Part shown: positions 8,616-17,182 of the stretch, one piece after another
Position numbering within the stretch: the stretch's first letter is position 1
How the letters are laid out: every line of letters starts with the position of its first letter
Assembly: GCF_030063195.1 (NCBI RefSeq)
Contig: NZ_JASISS010000003.1
Coordinates: 211,757 to 275,674, forward strand
Source: Cryobacterium sp. PH31-AA6
GTDB taxonomy: Bacteria; Actinomycetota; Actinomycetes; Actinomycetales; Microbacteriaceae
Length of the DNA: 63,918 bases
Reading direction: 5' to 3'
Position numbers and translations under genes: made by a program
Notes under the pieces: generated by a model
What the model saw: only the letters and a program-made list of their open reading frames with translations
Database searches by the model: none
What the model was told of the DNA's origin: nothing

Positions 8616-10327
8616 GACACCACCGCGATTCCCCGGTCCTGCCGGTCACGCCTCGGAACCCGCCCACGCCGCACCTGGGCACGGGCCGCCCTCCGGGCGC
8701 GGCGGTGCCCGCGCGCCTCGCGGAGGGCGACGGCGACGAAGACCCCGAGGATGAGCGTGTTGGTGACATTCCAGGCTGTGGCGAGGGTGAGGGCGCCGTT
8801 GTCCAGGTCTCGCCAGATCGCCACCATCGAGGTGAGCGACAGGAAGACGAAGAACAACACCTGCGGAATCATGAAGTTGAACGGCGAACTGGCCACGGAG
8901 CGGTTGCCCGTGGCGTGCCAGTGCTGTTCCTTGCCGAGGATCACATTGGTCAGGGCCGCCAGGTAGATCGGGAAGGAGATCGTCGCGAGCATCAGCGTCT
9001 CCCAGCGGAACGATCCCATCGTGTAGAAGGCGAGCACGATCTGCAGCAGGTAGAACCCCGCGTAATAGAGCAGCCAGGTGAACACCGTGGTGGAGAGGTT
9101 CATCGGGCGCAGGTCGAAGTAGATTTCCAGCGGCGGCACGAGCAACAGAAGCAGCGGGCAGATCCCGGTCAGGTAGAACGAGGCCGTGACGAGGTACTGC
9201 AGCCGCTGGTCGAGGGTCAGCCGCCGCCGGGGACTGACCGGGCTGTGCCTGAGCAGAATCTCGAAGCCGCCGGTTGCCCAGCGGAGCTGTTGCTTCGTGT
9301 ACGCCTCGACGGTTTCCGGGGCCTGCCCGACCGCGAGGGTCAGAGGGATGTAGATCGTGCGCCAACCTCGCTCGTGCAGCATGAGCGAGGTCCAGACGTC
9401 CTCGGACTTCGAGTCGGTGTAGATGCCGCCGATCGCGTCGACGGCGGTGCGGCGGAAGATCACGTTGGTGCCGACGCAGAAGGCCGCGTTGAAGCGGTTG
9501 CGTCCGGGCTGGATGAACCGGTAGAAGACCGCCTGCATGTAGCCGGCTCCCCGGGCGATCACGGTGTGCAGGTTGCCGTAGGTCTGCGGGGTCTGCACGA
9601 ACGCGACGGTGTCCTCCACGAAGAACGGCACCGTCTCGACCAGAAATTCGGGGTCCGGCACGAAGTCCGCGTCGAAGATGACGAAGAAGTCGCTGCGGCT
9701 GAGGTTCAGGGCATGGTTGACGTTGCCGGCCTTGGCCCCGCCGTTGCCGAGCCGCCGCACGTAGCGCGCGCCGAGTTCGACGGCCACGCTCCGCACGGCA
9801 TCCGAGTCTCCATCGTCGAGCACCCAGGTCGTGTGCTCGCCCTTGATCTTCCCCGCCGCCGCCACGGTGCGGCGGATGACCTCCGGGTCTTCGCCATAGG
9901 TGGTGATGAACACGTCGACGGACACCCGGGCATCGGCCAGGTGCAGCGGCCAGAGCTCAGGGGTGTCGCCCCAGCCGTCCCTGGCGATCTCCCGGGAGTG
10001 GAAGAGGGCCGTCCTCGCCTGGTGGAACGCGAAGTCCCGCGGGTCGAGGGAACCGGAGAGGATCGTCCACATCGACAACAACGCCTGACCGATCAGGATC
10101 GATTCCGCGAGGATGACCATCGAATACGGCAACCAGTCGCCGCGGCTGGCCGGGTTCAGGAGGAAATTCGCGTAGGCGAGGATGCCGAGGGTTGCGACCA
10201 GCACGAGCATCACCAGCGACGGCGACTGCGCCTTCGTGGCCTCGGCCGGCCGCGGTAGCGGTGGCGGTGGCGGCTCGATCTCGAGCGGGGGCACAAGAAT
10301 TTGGGGTCGCGCATGAAGGGTCGTCAT
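8612..10327 (-). CDS. Family 2 processive glycosyltransferase, cellulose-synthase-like (beta-glucan synthase candidate)
   Basis: 571-aa inner-membrane polysaccharide synthase. Two transmembrane helices (about 37-58 and 67-90) precede the cytosolic GT2 domain. Several more helices follow from about residue 375. Catalytic motifs are in order: DDG 171-173, DAD 219-221, SED 308-310 in the place of TED, and QQLRW 346-350 (QxxRW). No C-terminal PilZ domain is present, so c-di-GMP control through BcsA-type PilZ is not expected. ATG 10327 is chosen over a 39-residue Pro/Arg-rich extension; AAAGAGAA lies upstream. It is the first gene of the GT2/membrane-fusion/GH81 operon. The GH81 partner points to a polymer with beta-1,3 links, but linkage cannot be read from the motifs. 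Confidence 0.88.
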   Translation of the reverse strand: MTTLHARPQILVPPLEIEPPPPPLPRPAEATKAQSPSLVMLVLVATLGILAYANFLLNPASRGDWLPYSMVILAESILIGQALLSMWTILSGSLDPRDFAFHQARTALFHSREIARDGWGDTPELWPLHLADARVSVDVFITTYGEDPEVIRRTVAAAGKIKGEHTTWVLDDGDSDAVRSVAVELGARYVRRLGNGGAKAGNVNHALNLSRSDFFVIFDADFVPDPEFLVETVPFFVEDTVAFVQTPQTYGNLHTVIARGAGYMQAVFYRFIQPGRNRFNAAFCVGTNVIFRRTAVDAIGGIYTDSKSEDVWTSLMLHERGWRTIYIPLTLAVGQAPETVEAYTKQQLRWATGGFEILLRHSPVSPRRRLTLDQRLQYLVTASFYLTGICPLLLLLVPPLEIYFDLRPMNLSTTVFTWLLYYAGFYLLQIVLAFYTMGSFRWETLMLATISFPIYLAALTNVILGKEQHWHATGNRSVASSPFNFMIPQVLFFVFLSLTSMVAIWRDLDNGALTLATAWNVTNTLILGVFVAVALREARGHRRARRAARAQVRRGRVPRRDRQDRGIAVVS

Positions 10328-10659
10328 CCGGGTTCTCTTTCGGGGTGAAGAGGATGCGGGGTATCTGGTCGAAGGCGGGCAGGGCAGCCCGGTCAACGGC
10401 CGAGGGATCCGGGGACGCGGCAGCGGGTGGTCTGCTCTTCGCACGGATCTACACGGCGACGTCGTTGGCGATCGGATGCCGGCAGGGTTCGGATGGTGCC
10501 GGTCATCTCACCCTAGGAGCGTCCGGTCTGGCGCAGGTGTCGGGCAGGTTTCGGTCCTGTGAAATGCTGTCAAACGCGCTCGGCCCGCCCACCTGACCCT
10601 GGCCGAAATCAGCAGTGAATCGTAAGGACTTCCCCGGCGCGCCCGGGTGCCGCCGAATC
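10328..10659. other. Divergent intergenic region between the GT2 operon and the molybdoenzyme gene
   Basis: About 330 bp without a convincing gene. It must hold the promoter of the minus-strand GT2 operon and the upstream part of the plus-strand molybdoenzyme promoter. No strong palindrome or riboswitch-like fold was recognised. Confidence 0.5.
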
Positions 10660-10671
10660 TATGCTGATTTG
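10660..10671 (+). promoter_or_regulatory. -10 box before the molybdoenzyme gene
   Basis: TATGCT (10660-10665), then 6 nt, then ATG at 10672. This spacing decides the start codon and implies a leaderless mRNA. Confidence 0.55.
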
Positions 10672-12243
10672 ATGGCCAGCCCAGAGCGTCCTCCCCGTTC
10701 CCGCTCCGTCGTGCGCGCCGTCCGGCTGTGGCGTCCCGCCGCGGCCGGGGTCTCCGCGGCGCTGGCCGGCCTGGGCTCCGCAGAGCTCGCGGCCGCTCTC
10801 CTCGCCCCGGCGGGCAGCCCGATCCTGGCCGTCGGCGCCCTGGTGATCGATCTCGTCCCCGCCTGGGTCAAGGAACTCGTCATCGGCCTGTTCGGAACCG
10901 GCGACAAGGCGGTGCTGATCATCTGCGTGGCCCTGGGCGCCGTGGTGCTGGCCGCCGCCGCCGGCATCCTGGAGTTGCGTCGGCCGCCGTTCGGCCGGGT
11001 GCTCGTCGTGGCGGCGGGCGGCCTCGCGGTGGTCGCCGTGCTCACCCGGGCGAACTCGGCCACCTTTGACGCTCTACCGTCGGTGATCGCGATGGTGGTC
11101 GGGGCGGTCATGCTCACCGTCCTGGTCACCCGTCTGCCTCGCACCTCGGCGACCGCCTCGGCGGCGGCGAGCGGGCCGGACCGCAGACGATTCCTGGCCT
11201 GGACCGGCGCGAGTGCCGGCCTCGGGCTCCTGGCCGTGATCGGCGGCCAGCTGGTGTCGGCCGGAACCCGGGCGACGGACGCCGCCCGCGCACTGTTCGA
11301 CCTGCCCGCCCCGGCCACGCCCGCCCTGCCCATCCCCGCCGGGGCCGACCTGAACGTCGAGGGCCTGTCCCCCGTGATCACACCGAACCTCGACTTCTAT
11401 CGAATCGACACGGCACTGCAGGTTCCCCGAATCGACCCCGAGTCCTGGACCCTCAGGGTCACCGGGATGGTGGAGAAGGAGGTCGAACTGACCTTCGCCG
11501 ATCTGCTCGCCCTTCCGTTGGAGGAGAGCACGACGACGCTCACCTGCGTCTCCAATCCCGTCGGCGGCGACCTGATCGGCAACGCCACCTGGCTGGGATA
11601 CCCGATCCGGCTGCTGCTGGCCCGGGCGAAGCCGCTCCCCGGCGCCGACATGGTGCTCTCCCGCAGCCAGGACGGCTGGACCGCGAGCACCCCGCTCGAG
11701 ATCCTGACCGACGACCGCAATGCGATCCTCGCCGTCGGCATGAACGGCGTCCCACTCCCGCTCGAGCACGGCTACCCGGTGCGGATGGTCGTGCCGGGCC
11801 TCTACGGGTACGTCTCCGCCACGAAGTGGGTGGTCGAACTGAATGTGACCCGGTTCGACCGGGAGACGGCCTACTGGACCGACCGCGGCTGGTCCGAACG
11901 CGGCCCGGTGAAGCTGTCCTCCCGGATCGATGTGCCCCGCTCGAACACCCGGGCGGCCGTCGGCCCGATCACCGTCGCCGGCGTCGCCTGGTCGCAGCAC
12001 GTCGGCATCCGTTCGGTGCAGGTGCAGGTCGATGAGGGCCCCTGGAACGTGGCGACCCTCGCCGAGGCGATCTCGGCCGACACCTGGCGGCAGTGGAGCT
12101 GGCAGTGGACGGCCACGAACGGCCGGCACATCCTGCGGGTGCGGGCCACCGACGCCGAGGGACTCGTGCAGACCTCGGTCGTGCGGGATGTGATCCCAGA
12201 TGGGGCCACCGGACTGGCCGACATCGCGGTTACGGTCGGCTGA
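10672..12243 (+). CDS. Membrane-anchored molybdopterin-dependent oxidoreductase, SorA/YedY-type
   Basis: 523-aa protein with about four N-terminal transmembrane helices (residues 20-150) ahead of an RRRFL segment and another hydrophobic stretch. The oxidoreductase molybdopterin domain follows. The expected molybdenum ligand is Cys292 in TLTCVSNPVGG, followed by GNATWLG. A C-terminal Ig-like Mo-co dimerisation domain completes the chain. Members oxidise sulfite or reduce sulfoxides such as methionine sulfoxide; the substrate is unknown here. The catalytic domain should face outside. The start is set by the -10 box 6 nt upstream; an in-frame TTG/ATG-type start at 10615 is unlikely. Confidence 0.88.
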   Translation: MASPERPPRSRSVVRAVRLWRPAAAGVSAALAGLGSAELAAALLAPAGSPILAVGALVIDLVPAWVKELVIGLFGTGDKAVLIICVALGAVVLAAAAGILELRRPPFGRVLVVAAGGLAVVAVLTRANSATFDALPSVIAMVVGAVMLTVLVTRLPRTSATASAAASGPDRRRFLAWTGASAGLGLLAVIGGQLVSAGTRATDAARALFDLPAPATPALPIPAGADLNVEGLSPVITPNLDFYRIDTALQVPRIDPESWTLRVTGMVEKEVELTFADLLALPLEESTTTLTCVSNPVGGDLIGNATWLGYPIRLLLARAKPLPGADMVLSRSQDGWTASTPLEILTDDRNAILAVGMNGVPLPLEHGYPVRMVVPGLYGYVSATKWVVELNVTRFDRETAYWTDRGWSERGPVKLSSRIDVPRSNTRAAVGPITVAGVAWSQHVGIRSVQVQVDEGPWNVATLAEAISADTWRQWSWQWTATNGRHILRVRATDAEGLVQTSVVRDVIPDGATGLADIAVTVG

Positions 12244-12359
12244 GTTCTCCACCGATCCGGTTACCCGGCGACAGGCGGGCCGGCCGGGCGTATCCTCAAC
12301 AGCACAATCCTCCCCGCGGGACGTTCCCGCCCGGCGGCGACCCCTGTGAAAGGACAGCC

Positions 12360-12752
12360 ATGCGCACCCAGACGAAGCTCTCCCCGGCCGACCTGCGGAA
12401 GTTCGAGGGGCTGCTGCTGGAGGAGCGCCGCGATCTCGACGTCGCGCTCGGCCGGATCACGCACACCCTCCACGATGTGATCGACGCCCGGAACAGCGGC
12501 ACCGCCGACGACGAGCACGACCCGGAGGGGCCGACGCTCACGATGGAATGGTCCCGGATCTCCGGCGTGCACGGCGAGTTCGAGGCCAAGGCAGCCACGA
12601 TCGACCGCGCGCTCGACCGCATCCGCGACGGCAGTTACGGGCTGTGCGTGCGCGGCGGCGAGCCGATCGGGCGGGCAAGGCTCGAGGCCCGGCCCGCCGC
12701 CGAATTGTGCATCGACTGCGCCCGCGACGAGGAGACTCGCCTCCGCGCCTGA
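12360..12752 (+). CDS. TraR/DksA-like zinc-finger protein with an altered finger
   Basis: 130-aa small protein with an N-terminal coiled-coil-like helical part (LRKFEGLLLEERRDLDVALG) and a C-terminal DksA/TraR finger. Family members bind RNA polymerase through the secondary channel and modulate initiation. The finger usually reads CxxCGxPI then CxxC. Here the first half is LCVRGGEPIG, so the second Cys is Gly, while the last pair (LCIDC) is intact. Zinc binding may be lost or weak. The start at ATG 12360 follows GAAAGGA at good spacing. It is transcribed alone. Confidence 0.8.
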   Translation: MRTQTKLSPADLRKFEGLLLEERRDLDVALGRITHTLHDVIDARNSGTADDEHDPEGPTLTMEWSRISGVHGEFEAKAATIDRALDRIRDGSYGLCVRGGEPIGRARLEARPAAELCIDCARDEETRLRA

Positions 12753-12773
12753 TCCGGTGCTGCCTGCCGGCGC

Positions 12774-14753
12774 CTACACCTCGTCGGCGACCGGGGCCGC
12801 GAACTGGGCGTTGTAGAGCGCGAAGTAGGCACCGGCGGCCTCCAGCAGCTCCTCGTGCGTGCCCAGCTCGACGATCCGGCCGGACTCCATCACGAGGATG
12901 AGGTCGGCGTCGCGAATCGTGGACAGACGGTGCGCGATCACGAAGCTGGTGCGGTCGGCGCGCAGGGCACTCATCGCCTGCTGCACCAGCACCTCGGTGC
13001 GGGTGTCGACCGAGCTGGTTGCCTCGTCGAGGATGAGCACGCTGGGCTTGGCCAGGAACGCCCGGGCGATCGTGAGTAGTTGCTTCTCGCCGGCGCTGAC
13101 GTTGCCGCCCTCGTCGTCGAGCACCGTGTCATAGCCCTGGGGCAGGGAATGAACGAACCGGTCCACGTAGGTGGCCTGCGCCGCCGCCTGGATTTCCGCT
13201 TCCGAGGCATCCGGGCGGCCGTAGGCGATGTTCTCCCTGATCGTGCCGCCGAACAGCCAGGTGTCCTGCAGAACCATGCCCATCCGGCTGCGGAGGTCGT
13301 CGCGGGTCATCGTCGCCACGTCGACGCCGTCCAGGGTGATCCGGCCGGAATCCAGCTCGTAGAAGCGCATCATCAGGTTGACCAGGGTGGTCTTGCCCGC
13401 ACCGGTCGGTCCGACGATCGCGACCGTTTGGCCGGGCTCGGCGACGAGGCTGATCTGTTCGATCAGCGGCTGGTCCGCGGTGTAGCGGAACGACACGTCC
13501 TCGAAGGCCAGACGCCCGTGGGTGACGGGCGGCGTCCCGGCCGAAACGGGGTCCGGGCTCTGCTCCTCCGCGTCGAGCAGGTCGAAGACCCGCTCCGCGG
13601 ATGCGACGCCGGACTGGAGCAGGTTGGCCATCGATCCGAGCTGCGCCAGCGGCTGGGTGAACTGCCGGGAGTACTGGATGAAGGCCTGCACATCGCCGAG
13701 CTGCATCGCGCCGGAGGCCACCTGCAACCCGCCGACGACGGCGATGCCGACGTAGACGAGGTTGCCGATGAACGTCATCGCCGGCATGATCATGCCGCTG
13801 ATGAACTGGGCGCCGAAACTGGCCCGGTAGAGCTCCTCATTCTTGGCCGTGAAGCGCTCTTCGACCTCCTTCTGCCGTCCGAAGACCTTGACCAGTGCGT
13901 GGCCGGTGAACGTCTCCTCGATCTGGCCGTTCAGCTCGCCGGTGTTCTTCCACTGGCCAACGAAGAGCTTCTGGGAGCGCTTCGCGATCAGCATCGTGGT
14001 GACCAGGGTGAGCGGCACCGTGACGAGCGCGATCAGGGCCAGCAGCGGCGAGAGCAGGAACATCATCACGATGACCCCGATCACGGTGAGCAGCGAGGTG
14101 ACGATCTGGCTGAGCGACTGCTGCAGGCTCTGCGAGACGTTGTCCACGTCGTTGGTGACCCGGCTCAGCAGCTCGCCCCGCTGCACCTTGTCGAAGTAGC
14201 GCAGCGGCAGGCGGTTGATCTTCGCCTCGATCTCGGCGCGCAACCGGAACACCGTGCGCTGCACGACCCCGTTGAGCAGGTAGGCCTGCATCCAGCTGAA
14301 GGTGGAGGAGAGCACGTAGAGGATCATCGCCCAGAGCAGCACGGTGGAGAGCGCGGCGAAGTCGATGCCGAGGCCGGGGGTGAGGGTCATCGCCGAGAGC
14401 ATGTCCGCCCTGGCGGTGTCTCCCGACGCCCGCAGCCCGGCGATGACCTCCGCCTGGCTGGCACCGGACGGGAGGGCCTTCGACACGACGCCGGAGAAGA
14501 TCAGGTTCGTGCCCTCGCCGAGCAGCCTGGGGCCGATCACCGAGAAGGTCACGCTGACCACGGCGAGCACCAGAACGAGCAGGAGCCAGAGCCGTTCGGG
14601 CCGGAGCTTGCCGACCAGCCGCTTCGCGGACGGGCCGAAGTTCATCGCCTTCTCGGCCGGGGCGCTCATGCCGCCGAACGGGCCGTGCCCGCCGCCGGGC
14701 CCGCGGGCCGGCGGTCGGTCTGCCGTCGACTGGACCTTGGTTGCCTCGCTCAT
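12774..14753 (-). CDS. ABC exporter half-transporter, subunit with consensus ATPase residues (MDR type)
   Basis: 659-aa permease-ATPase fusion: a Gly/Pro-rich N-terminal tail, six transmembrane helices, then the nucleotide-binding domain. Walker A is GPTGAGKTT. Walker B with the catalytic Glu is LDEATSSVD. The H-loop is IAHRLST. The signature is degenerate, VSAGEKQ instead of LSGGQ. The start overlaps the stop of the partner gene by 4 nt. Together they form a heterodimeric exporter of the LmrCD/TM287-288 kind, likely exporting drugs or lipophilic compounds. The TetR gene upstream probably controls both. Confidence 0.9.
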   Translation of the reverse strand: MSEATKVQSTADRPPARGPGGGHGPFGGMSAPAEKAMNFGPSAKRLVGKLRPERLWLLLVLVLAVVSVTFSVIGPRLLGEGTNLIFSGVVSKALPSGASQAEVIAGLRASGDTARADMLSAMTLTPGLGIDFAALSTVLLWAMILYVLSSTFSWMQAYLLNGVVQRTVFRLRAEIEAKINRLPLRYFDKVQRGELLSRVTNDVDNVSQSLQQSLSQIVTSLLTVIGVIVMMFLLSPLLALIALVTVPLTLVTTMLIAKRSQKLFVGQWKNTGELNGQIEETFTGHALVKVFGRQKEVEERFTAKNEELYRASFGAQFISGMIMPAMTFIGNLVYVGIAVVGGLQVASGAMQLGDVQAFIQYSRQFTQPLAQLGSMANLLQSGVASAERVFDLLDAEEQSPDPVSAGTPPVTHGRLAFEDVSFRYTADQPLIEQISLVAEPGQTVAIVGPTGAGKTTLVNLMMRFYELDSGRITLDGVDVATMTRDDLRSRMGMVLQDTWLFGGTIRENIAYGRPDASEAEIQAAAQATYVDRFVHSLPQGYDTVLDDEGGNVSAGEKQLLTIARAFLAKPSVLILDEATSSVDTRTEVLVQQAMSALRADRTSFVIAHRLSTIRDADLILVMESGRIVELGTHEELLEAAGAYFALYNAQFAAPVADEV

Positions 14754-16483
14754 GCTGCTTCCTCCGCCGTGAGCTGTGAAGACACGATTTCCTGGTACGT
14801 TTCGCAGCTGTCGAGCAGCTCGCCGTGGGTGCCCGCGCCGACGACGCGGCCGTCTTCGAGTACCAGGATCTGGTCGGCGTCGACGATGGTGGACACCCGC
14901 TGGGCCACGATGATCAGCGTTGCCCCGTCGGTCCCGGTCTTGAGGGCGGCGCGCAGGCGGGCGTCCGTGGTCAGGTCGAGGGAGGAGAACGAGTCGTCGA
15001 AGATGTAGATCTCCGGGCGTTTCACCAGGGCCCTGGCGATCGCGAGTCGCTGCCGCTGGCCGCCGGACACGTTGGTGCCGCCCTGCGCGATCGGCGAGTC
15101 CAGTCCCCCCGGCATCTCGGCGACGAAGTCCTTCGCCTGGGCGATGGTGAGCGCCCGCCAGAGTTCGTCCTCGGTGGCGTCCGGTTTGCCGTATTGCAGG
15201 TTGCTGCGCACGGTGCCGGAGAACAGGTACGGTTTCTGCGGCACCAGGCCGATGTGCCCCCAGAGCAGGTCGGGGTTCAGCTCGCGCACGTCGACCCCGT
15301 CGACGAGCACCGCGCCGCTCGTGACGTCGAAGAGCCGCGGCAGCAGGTTGACCAGGGTGGTCTTGCCCGAGCCGGTGCTGCCGATGATCGCGGTGGTCTG
15401 CCCGGAGCGGGCCAGGAAGCTCACGTTGCTGAGCACCGGCTGCTCCGCGCCCGGGTAGGCGAAGCCCACGTCGAGCAGTTCGAGCTCGCCGTGGCCGACG
15501 GTGGCGTTCACCGGCTTGGCCGGGGGAACCACACTCGACATGGTGCCGAGCACCTCGCCGATCCGGTCCGCGGACACCGTTGCGCGCGGGATCATCACGG
15601 CCATGAAGGTGGCCATCATCACCGCGATCAGAATCTGCATCAGGTAGGAGAGGAAGGCGATCAGCGTGCCGACCTGCATCGAGCCGTCCTGGATCCGGAA
15701 TGCCCCGAACCAGATCACGGCCACGCTGGAGACGTTGAGCACGAGCATCACGATCGGGAACATCAGCGCCATCAGCCGGCCGGCTCGCAGCGCGTAGTTG
15801 GTGACGTCCTCGTTGGCCACGGCGAAGCGGGCCTGTTCGCGGTCCTCACGCACGAAAGCGCGAATGACCCGGATGCCGGTGAGCTGCTCGCGCAGCACCC
15901 GGTTGATCGTGTCGATCTTCGTCTGCATCACCCGGAACAGCGGCACCATCCGCACGATGATCAGGCCGACGGCGACCAGGAGCACCGGCACGCTCACCGC
16001 GATCAGCCAGGACAGTTGAACGTCCTGGCGGATGGCCATGATCACGCCGCCGATGGAGAGGATCGGCGCCGAGACCATCAGGGTCGAGGTCATCAGCACG
16101 AGCATCTGCACCTGCTGCACGTCGTTGGTGGAGCGGGTGATCAGCGATGGGGCGCCGAAGCGGGTGACCTCCTGCTCAGAGAACTCGCCGACCCGGGAGA
16201 AGACCGCGCCGCGCAGATCACGTCCGAGTGCCATCGCCGCCTTCGCGCCGAAGTAGACCGCGATGATCGAGCAGACGATCTGAACGAAGGTGATCAACAG
16301 CATCACCCCGCCGACGCGGAGGATGTAACCGGTGTCGCCCTTGGCGACCCCCTCGTCGATGATGTCGGCGTTGAGGGTGGGCAGGTACAGCGACGCGATC
16401 GACTGCGCGAGCTGGAAGACGACGACCGCCGCCAGCAGGCGCCGGTAGGGCCGCAGGTATTTCACAAGCAGTTTCCACAACAT
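14750..16483 (-). CDS. ABC exporter half-transporter, subunit with degenerate ATPase residues (MDR type)
   Basis: 577-aa permease-ATPase fusion with six transmembrane helices. Walker A is GSTGSGKTT and the signature VSGGQRQ is intact. Walker B ends in FDDSFSSLD, with Asp in place of the catalytic Glu, and the H-loop reads AQRVST, with Gln in place of His. The degenerate residues complement those of the partner, so the dimer should have one working and one non-hydrolysing ATP site. It lies 9 bp downstream of the TetR gene and overlaps its partner by 4 nt, giving a three-gene operon. Confidence 0.9.
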   Translation of the reverse strand: MLWKLLVKYLRPYRRLLAAVVVFQLAQSIASLYLPTLNADIIDEGVAKGDTGYILRVGGVMLLITFVQIVCSIIAVYFGAKAAMALGRDLRGAVFSRVGEFSEQEVTRFGAPSLITRSTNDVQQVQMLVLMTSTLMVSAPILSIGGVIMAIRQDVQLSWLIAVSVPVLLVAVGLIIVRMVPLFRVMQTKIDTINRVLREQLTGIRVIRAFVREDREQARFAVANEDVTNYALRAGRLMALMFPIVMLVLNVSSVAVIWFGAFRIQDGSMQVGTLIAFLSYLMQILIAVMMATFMAVMIPRATVSADRIGEVLGTMSSVVPPAKPVNATVGHGELELLDVGFAYPGAEQPVLSNVSFLARSGQTTAIIGSTGSGKTTLVNLLPRLFDVTSGAVLVDGVDVRELNPDLLWGHIGLVPQKPYLFSGTVRSNLQYGKPDATEDELWRALTIAQAKDFVAEMPGGLDSPIAQGGTNVSGGQRQRLAIARALVKRPEIYIFDDSFSSLDLTTDARLRAALKTGTDGATLIIVAQRVSTIVDADQILVLEDGRVVGAGTHGELLDSCETYQEIVSSQLTAEEAA

Positions 16484-16492
16484 CGGGTTCTC

Positions 16493-17140
16493 CTAAACGG
16501 CGTGGTGCGAGTCGGCGTGGTGCGGGTCTGCTGGGTGCGGGTCTGCTGGGTGCGAGGGGGCAGGTGCGCCCATGATGCCGTGCAGGACGAGGGCGGTGAT
16601 CTCCTCGTCGTCGAACTCCGGCCCGTTGCGGATCTGGGGCACGGATGCCGCCAGTGTCACCATCCGGATGATCTGCCCGACGCGATCGGCGGGCACGGTG
16701 AAACGCTCGAGGTCCTCGGCGAGGATGTCGGCCATGATCCCGACGAATTCGCTGCCGTCGTGATGGCCCTTCTCGTGCCCCGGTGGGGGTCCGTGCCGGC
16801 CGAGCGCCGTCATCAGCGTGAACACCGTCGTGAACCGGGCGCGCATCAGGCTGACGATCGCGCGGATCCGTTCCTCGAGCGGGAGGCGCGGGTCGATCTG
16901 CCGGAGCTGCCGCCTGAACGGCTCGGGATCGAAGTGTCGTTCCACGGCCGCCTGGATCAGCTCGTCCTTGCTGCCGAACGCCCGGAAGATCGTGCCCTCG
17001 GCGATCCCGGCACAGTCCGCGATCTGTCTGGTGGTCACGGCCTGCCCGTGCTCCAGGATCAGCGGGGTGACGGCGTCGATCAGCATGGCCTGACGGTCCT
17101 CGACGGACAGGGCTTTCGCGCGTGCTGGTTTGACGGCCAT
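16493..17140 (-). CDS. TetR-family repressor of the ABC exporter operon
   Basis: 215-aa regulator. The N-terminal helix-turn-helix is typical (TTRQIADCAGIAEGTIFRAF, about residues 36-55), followed by KDELIQAAV. The rest is the ligand-binding part. The tail is unusual, with a His/Asp/Pro repeat (HPADPHPADPHHADSHHAV) and an earlier HEKGHHDG, which may bind metal or simply be low-complexity. ATG 17140 is chosen because the longer frame starts with a GTG at 17170 inside the operator palindrome. It is first in the operon with the exporter genes and is expected to repress itself. Confidence 0.88.
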   Translation of the reverse strand: MAVKPARAKALSVEDRQAMLIDAVTPLILEHGQAVTTRQIADCAGIAEGTIFRAFGSKDELIQAAVERHFDPEPFRRQLRQIDPRLPLEERIRAIVSLMRARFTTVFTLMTALGRHGPPPGHEKGHHDGSEFVGIMADILAEDLERFTVPADRVGQIIRMVTLAASVPQIRNGPEFDDEEITALVLHGIMGAPAPSHPADPHPADPHHADSHHAV

Positions 17141-17147
17141 GCCGCCA

Positions 17148-17174
17148 ATCTTATGTGAGTGAGCGCTCACTCAC
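17148..17174 (-). promoter_or_regulatory. TetR operator palindrome next to the -10 box
   Basis: GTGAGTGAGCGCTCACTCAC at 17155-17174 is a perfect 20-bp palindrome. On the minus strand it lies just upstream of TAAGAT (17148-17153), a -10 box 7 nt before the TetR ATG. A repressor bound here would block the promoter spacer. It may also affect the aldo/keto reductase 3' end, 9 bp away. Confidence 0.8.
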
Positions 17175-17182
17175 AAGGTGGT

